Assembly: GCF_029784135.1 (NCBI RefSeq)
Contig: NC_073746.1
Coordinates: forward strand, 297,855,614-297,919,613
DNA length: 64,000 nucleotides
Direction of reading: 5' to 3'
Origin: Toxorhynchites rutilus septentrionalis
Taxonomy: Eukaryota > Arthropoda > Insecta > Diptera > Culicidae
Under the pieces are notes generated by a model. It saw only the letters and a list, made by a program, of their open reading frames with translations. It did no database searches and was not told where the DNA came from. The translations under genes and the position numbers were made by a program. Of this stretch, positions 60,457 to 64,000 are shown piece by piece (position 1 is the first letter of the stretch; every line of letters begins with the position of its first letter).

Positions 60457-60947
60457 GGGGTCTCCGTAGCCACATTGGTTGCGCGTTCGCTTAGTAAGCG
60501 ATCGATCGTGAGTTCAAAACTCAGGGCCCCCATTGACCATCTTTGTGTTGTTACAGAATAACTACGTCCACGCAACAATCATCAGCGATGGAGATCGATC
60601 CACGGTCGAAATAAGATCGATTCATCCATACAACTGCTCTGCTCTGCAAGAAACATCGGGCTGCTGTTCTATAAATAACTCAACAATGGATCAACGACTG
60701 TCTCCGCTGTCCAGTCTTAACTGGATAATGGAAGAACAGATAGAAAAACTATTACGCCTAAATGGCTACTGTGTAAATGTGTACCATTGCAATGGTATAG
60801 AAGGGAATACTCTAACGCCGAAAAATGGCAACTGTGTAATGTGCTAATTATAGATATGATAAATATGTGACATGTACACGATTAAAATTCGGCTCTGTTA
60901 CAGCTAAAATGCTAATGAGCCTAAAATAAACAAAAGGGATAAAAAAA
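60457..60947 (+). mobile_element. tRNA-derived SINE, Feilai-like, with 14 bp target duplication
   Basis: The tRNA-like head has an A box (TAGCCACATTGG, about 60468) and a B box (GAGTTCAAAACTC, about 60511). A long tRNA-unrelated body follows, ending in an A-rich tail of nine A. The direct repeat AAGTGTCCACGTGG flanks it (60443-60456 and 60948-60961). Structure and wording fit the mosquito SINE Feilai. The 104-codon frame across it is not a gene. Confidence 0.85.
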
Positions 60948-60950
60948 AAG

Positions 60951-61050
60951 TGTCCACGTGGACATTGTCTGTACTCCCTTCCCCCTCACCGTGGACAAGC
61001 GTGAACATTTTCGTAACCTGTACCCCCCCTAAAGTTGTCCACGTGATATG
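60951..61050 (-). repeat. GTCCACGTGGAC-type element end, split by the SINE
   Basis: It runs GTCCACGTGGACATTG, CCGTGGACAAGCGTG and CCCCCCTAAAGTTGTCCACG, matching the ends at 6344, 9538 and 57607. Together with the block at 57700 it could bound a 3.3 kb element. Bases 61051-61281 show no gene. Confidence 0.6.
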
Positions 61051-61800
61051 TGGGTATCCGCAGCGAATGACGTGACTATAGTTTGTCACTAAGGTGAGAT
61101 TTGAAGTCGTGTCCTCGTGTCATCGACTCGGTTAACAAATAGGAGCTGAAAAGTATGGTGGCTTCCACAATTGAGCGAGAAACATTGCTATCTCACGTCA
61201 TTTGCCGCGCGGAATAAAGGAGAATGTATCGTCATATCGACGAGGAGCAAAGCTTGGGCCGTGTACAAGTAGTTTTTTTTTTGACGTAGGACTACGTCTA
61301 ACCGGAAGATATAGGGGGTGAAATGGAAATCTAGGCACTGAACAAGTAGGAAAAAATGCAAGATTTGGAACGCTTATAACTCGAGCATTTCTCAATAGAT
61401 CGCAAAGGTTTTTGCATCAATTGATAGAAAATATATCTACGCATCTATCATAATGAATAACATTTCATTTTTCTTGAGATAAATAATTGAATAATTGTGA
61501 AATATCAAGCATTGTCAAAATGCACTATGTGCCCATTTTTGATTGGTCCATTTTGTGCTCCTCAAATCGTACCGACCAAAACGGGCAACCAGAGCAGCAG
61601 CGAAATAGAATGAAGCACGATTGGAAAGGAAAAAGAAAAAAATGAACGAAACATTGGTCGCAGTCTCACACATGCGTAATTCTCGAGCCAGCCAGTCAGC
61701 TTAAAAATCCCCGCTCCGCTGCCGTAACGATCATTCTCATTCAAACCGTACACCACATCGGTTCGCATCACAACACATCAACAAACCAACCCAAGCAGCC

Positions 61801-62266
61801 ATGTCTGGACATGGTAATAGAGGAAAAGTGAAGGGAAAGGCAAAATCCCGCTCGAACCGTGTTGATCTGGAGTTCCCCGCAAGGGTAGCTAGGCCGAGCG
61901 CGTTAGTACCAGTGCACCAGTCCACCTAGCCGGCGTTATATAGTTTCGGCCGCCGAAGTGATCGAGTTAGCTGGTAAAGCTGCTCGCGACGATAAGAAAA
62001 CCCGCATTCGGAACAGAACACATTCGGTTCGGTGGACATCAAGACAACAGGCAGTTGCAGCGAGTGGCGAGTGGCAAACGCAATCGCAAAACGGCATCAG
62101 GTAGCAGAAGAAAAAAGTTTGTTCTTTATACAAACTGCTTTGGTGGCGAATCCAGAACAAGGCGGCATCGAGGGCGTTCGAAATGGTTTTTTTCAAAACC
62201 ACGAGTACTAACTTTTCTAAATTGGAACCATTCCATAAAACAAGGCGCTTTTCAGGGGCATTAATA
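61801..62266 (+). pseudogene. histone H2A pseudogene 1
   Basis: It starts ATG with MSGHGNRGKVKGKAKSRSNR, nearly the canonical H2A N-terminus. It continues with FP then a deletion, RKG, an early stop, and out-of-frame echoes of AERVGAGAPVYLAAV and NAARDNKKTRI. A histone-type 3' stem-loop remnant (GGCGCTTTTCAGGGGC) lies at 62244-62259. Upstream CTTAAAAATCC and CATTCAAACCGTA resemble the promoter of copy 2. Many lesions; non-functional. Retained promoter and stem-loop speak for DNA-level copying, not a poly(A) retrocopy. Confidence 0.85.
62244..62259 (+). terminator. degenerate histone 3' stem-loop, H2A copy 1
   Basis: GGCGCT-TTTC-AGGGGC: loop intact, stem with two mismatches. Confidence 0.55.
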
Positions 62267-62828
62267 CAGTTCAATGCTTTCTAAAACATTATCCAAAATA
62301 ATAATAAAACACAAATTGATTTTTTCATAATTTGTTTGCCAGGATCTGATGAGTATGTGAATTTGGCAGGTGTTCTGAGCTTATTGATAGTTGGGGACTT
62401 TCCTGATTATTCAATTTTCACCAATTCTTAAATTGTTTCCAGATTGAAAGTACAGTAATTTACAATTAGTTCGACATCTAGCTAATTGGACGGACATGTA
62501 ATGCGACTTATTTAGTTGGACATTTTTGTAAACATAGATATCCAAATTATGACCCCACATTGAAAGTCGACACTGTACCACTGTCATCGCAAATGTTCAA
62601 TTACAGGTTAAAATCGCCTTCAATGCGACACTGAGTGGCGCTTCGGCACGTCGCATTGAATGTAATTTACTGTACAACATGTCACAAAGCAGGATGGGAA
62701 GAAATTTTCCAACTGTGAAAGCTGTGGCGAGTGGCACCAAATCGCTAAACAGGAAGGTTTAACCGAACAAGATGGGGATATCAAATGATAACAAAACAAT
62801 AAACTCTTTAGATTGAAGATAATTTTGT

Positions 62829-62844
62829 GATCCTGAAAAGGACC
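62829..62844 (-). terminator. histone-type 3' stem-loop on the minus strand
   Basis: The minus strand reads GGTCCT-TTTC-AGGATC, fully paired with one G-U. It would end a histone gene running opposite to H2A copy 2, but no coding remnant of such a gene is recognisable upstream. Confidence 0.45.
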
Positions 62845-63001
62845 CTTTTTAGCCTGCATGTGAATCCAACGAGCGAACAAATCGTAATGAATGTATTTTT
62901 TTGCCATCGCTCCCTTTTAACGTTCATTCGTTCGTCTCGTTGGACTCGCCCCTCTGGCTGAGTCTGCCGATTTGTCTCTATCCTGTGAGTGTGTACCGCT
63001 A

Positions 63002-63012
63002 GAGTATAAAAC
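63002..63012 (+). promoter_or_regulatory. TATA-like box before H2A pseudogene 2
   Basis: AGTATAAAACACG about 70 bases before the H2A remnant, followed by CAAACCGTAAACC as in copy 1 (CAAACCGTACACC). Confidence 0.45.
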
Positions 63013-63070
63013 ACGCGGACCCCAAAAAAATATCTTATTTTCTTTCAAACCGTAAACCCGTGTAGTTGTA

Positions 63071-63330
63071 CGGCATCGGCATCGTGGACGTAACAAAGGA
63101 GGACAAGTTAAGGGAAAGGCAAAGTCTCACTCGAACCGTGCAGGTCTCCAGTTCCCTGTTGGTCGCATTCACTGATTGCTCCGCAAGGGTAACTAGGCCG
63201 AACGGATTGGTGCCGGAGCACCAGTATACCTAACAGCGATTATAGAGTTTCGGCCGCCGGAGTGCTCGAGTTGACTTGCAAAGCTGCTCACGATAATCAG
63301 AAAACCCGCATCAAGAACAGAGCAGCTTCG
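63071..63330 (+). pseudogene. histone H2A pseudogene 2
   Basis: Codes recognisable H2A segments in order: [44 protein letters not shown], then shifted echoes of AAEVLEL and NKKTRI. Stops replace Arg after GRIH and Tyr after RKGN. It keeps the GRIH part that copy 1 has lost, so each copy decayed separately. Confidence 0.85.
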
Positions 63331-63551
63331 GTTCGGCGCTCATCAAGGCAACAATTAGTTTCAGTGAGTGGCAAAGTGTTTTCCGGCACGTCGCATCAAA
63401 TGTAATTTACTGAACAACATGTCACAAGCTGGATGGGAAGAAGTTTTCCAACTGTGAAAGCTGTGGCGAGTGGCAAACGCAATAGCTAAACAGGAAGGTT
63501 TAACCGAACAAGATGAAAATATCGAGTGATAACAAAAACACAACACCAAAA

Positions 63552-63565
63552 GTTCTTTTCAGAAC
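63552..63565 (+). terminator. histone 3' stem-loop, H2A copy 2
   Basis: GTTCT-TTTC-AGAAC is perfectly paired and followed by CATCA, matching the histone pre-mRNA stem-loop layout (short stem, four-base loop). Confidence 0.6.
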
Positions 63566-63710
63566 CATCAACATATTCATGAAGAGTAAACCGTAAACTA
63601 ATCCATTTTTCAGGTAGATAGGTAGGTATTCACGTAGGAGAAGAAAATAAAACAATATATTTAAAATATATATTTAACAAAAGCTGTCCCCTTTGTATAG
63701 TCCTACGTCA

Positions 63711-63919
63711 CTCCGGTTATGTCCCCGACATTACCCACCCGTCTTTTTTTTTTAATAAAGTTCATTCAAGGTATGAAACACATATTATTTTGTTTATGAA
63801 TTTTCTGGTGCACCTAATATTTAATTCACTCTTAAACGACGACGACAGTCCTTCTTACTTAATATAATTCTTAATACTATAACAGAGGTATGGGTTTTCT
63901 TGCAGTGTGGCTTAACATA
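63711..63919. other. AT-rich flank
   Basis: Nothing recognisable before the DD37E end. Confidence 0.4.
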
Positions 63920-64000
63920 AAGGGTGTGTCACATCAAATTGCATCACGGAAAAAACGCTGTAGAAATTCGCCCAGTAGACCGATCCTTTTGAAAATTTTA
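63920..64000. mobile_element. DD37E transposon end, continues past the window
   Basis: Starts AAGGGTGTGTCACATCAAAT after TA (63918-63919). It is almost identical to 40297-40377, with one difference seen (CCAGTAGACC versus CCAGTAAACC). Confidence 0.9.

Larger units (their letters stand above)
62630..63545 (+). repeat. direct duplication of about 170 bases
   Basis: 62630-62800 and 63365-63545 share GGCACGTCGCAT, TGTAATTTACTG, ACAACATGTCACAA, TTTTCCAACTGTGAAAGC and AACAGGAAGGTTTAACCG. This suggests a tandem duplication of about 740 bases including H2A sequence. Confidence 0.75.
61282..63710. mobile_element. candidate repeat block carrying histone H2A fragments
   Basis: The left edge TGACGTAGGACTACGTC (61282-61298) and the right edge TAGTCCTACGTCA (63698-63710) are inverted. 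Between them lie two H2A pseudogenes with promoter-like and 3' stem-loop remnants, and a partial tandem duplication (62630-62800 and 63365-63545). Bases 61410-61560 match the window start, showing that at least the left part is a dispersed repeat. That this is one mobile unit is an inference. Confidence 0.45.

Noticed and set aside
60457..60535. Functional tRNA gene
   Set aside because: The A and B boxes belong to a SINE head, with a long body, A-tail and target duplication.
60533..60847. 104-codon frame at the SINE
   Set aside because: It lies wholly inside a tRNA-derived SINE.

Overview
This 64 kb window is AT-rich animal DNA. It looks like a mosquito chromosome, most likely Aedes. The grounds are a tRNA-headed SINE of the Feilai type, a Tc1-like element of the DD37E group known from mosquitoes, LOA/I-group LINE fragments, many short inverted-repeat elements with TTA or TA target duplications, and an insect gene whose small exons lie between very large transposon-filled introns. 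I see no bacterial features. Clade names come from recognising the sequence, not from a search.

Host genes. (1) A GC-rich single-exon gene on the minus strand at 9879-10508 encodes an unrecognised 209-residue acidic protein. (2) A nine-exon gene runs on the plus strand from about 28124 to 52696. All splice phases agree and the spliced frame is 1501 codons plus stop. It has a PH domain in its C-terminal third and most resembles the C-terminal half of PLEKHM2/SKIP-type proteins. Two introns (30453-43488 and 45977-52567) hold most of the window's transposons. (3) A four-exon minus-strand gene at 24392-21741 encodes an apparently intact 826-residue THAP-domain, P-element-type transposase or a domesticated derivative.

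Layout. 1-9.9 kb: short non-autonomous elements, foldback elements and a nested insertion. 9.9-10.5 kb: the acidic gene. 12.3-17.9 kb: a 2.2 kb tandem duplication built around a 466 bp TTA-inserting MITE, which later received a second copy of itself. 18-27.7 kb: three decayed PIF/Harbinger copies flanking the THAP gene. 28-30.5 kb: exons 1-3 of the PH gene. 30.5-43.5 kb: intron with a Penelope-like inverted pair, a foldback element and a DD37E transposon. 43.5-46 kb: exons 4-8. 46-52.5 kb: intron with two LINE fragments, a mariner and a MITE next to the last exon. 52.7-64 kb: intergenic repeats, a SINE, and two histone H2A pseudogenes inside a repeat-bounded block. Another DD37E copy runs off the window end.

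The strongest points for follow-up are the intact THAP transposase gene, the Penelope inverted pair with a target duplication and hammerhead-like hairpins, the captured histone fragments with histone 3' stem-loops, and the large number of unrelated families that all sit on TTA targets.
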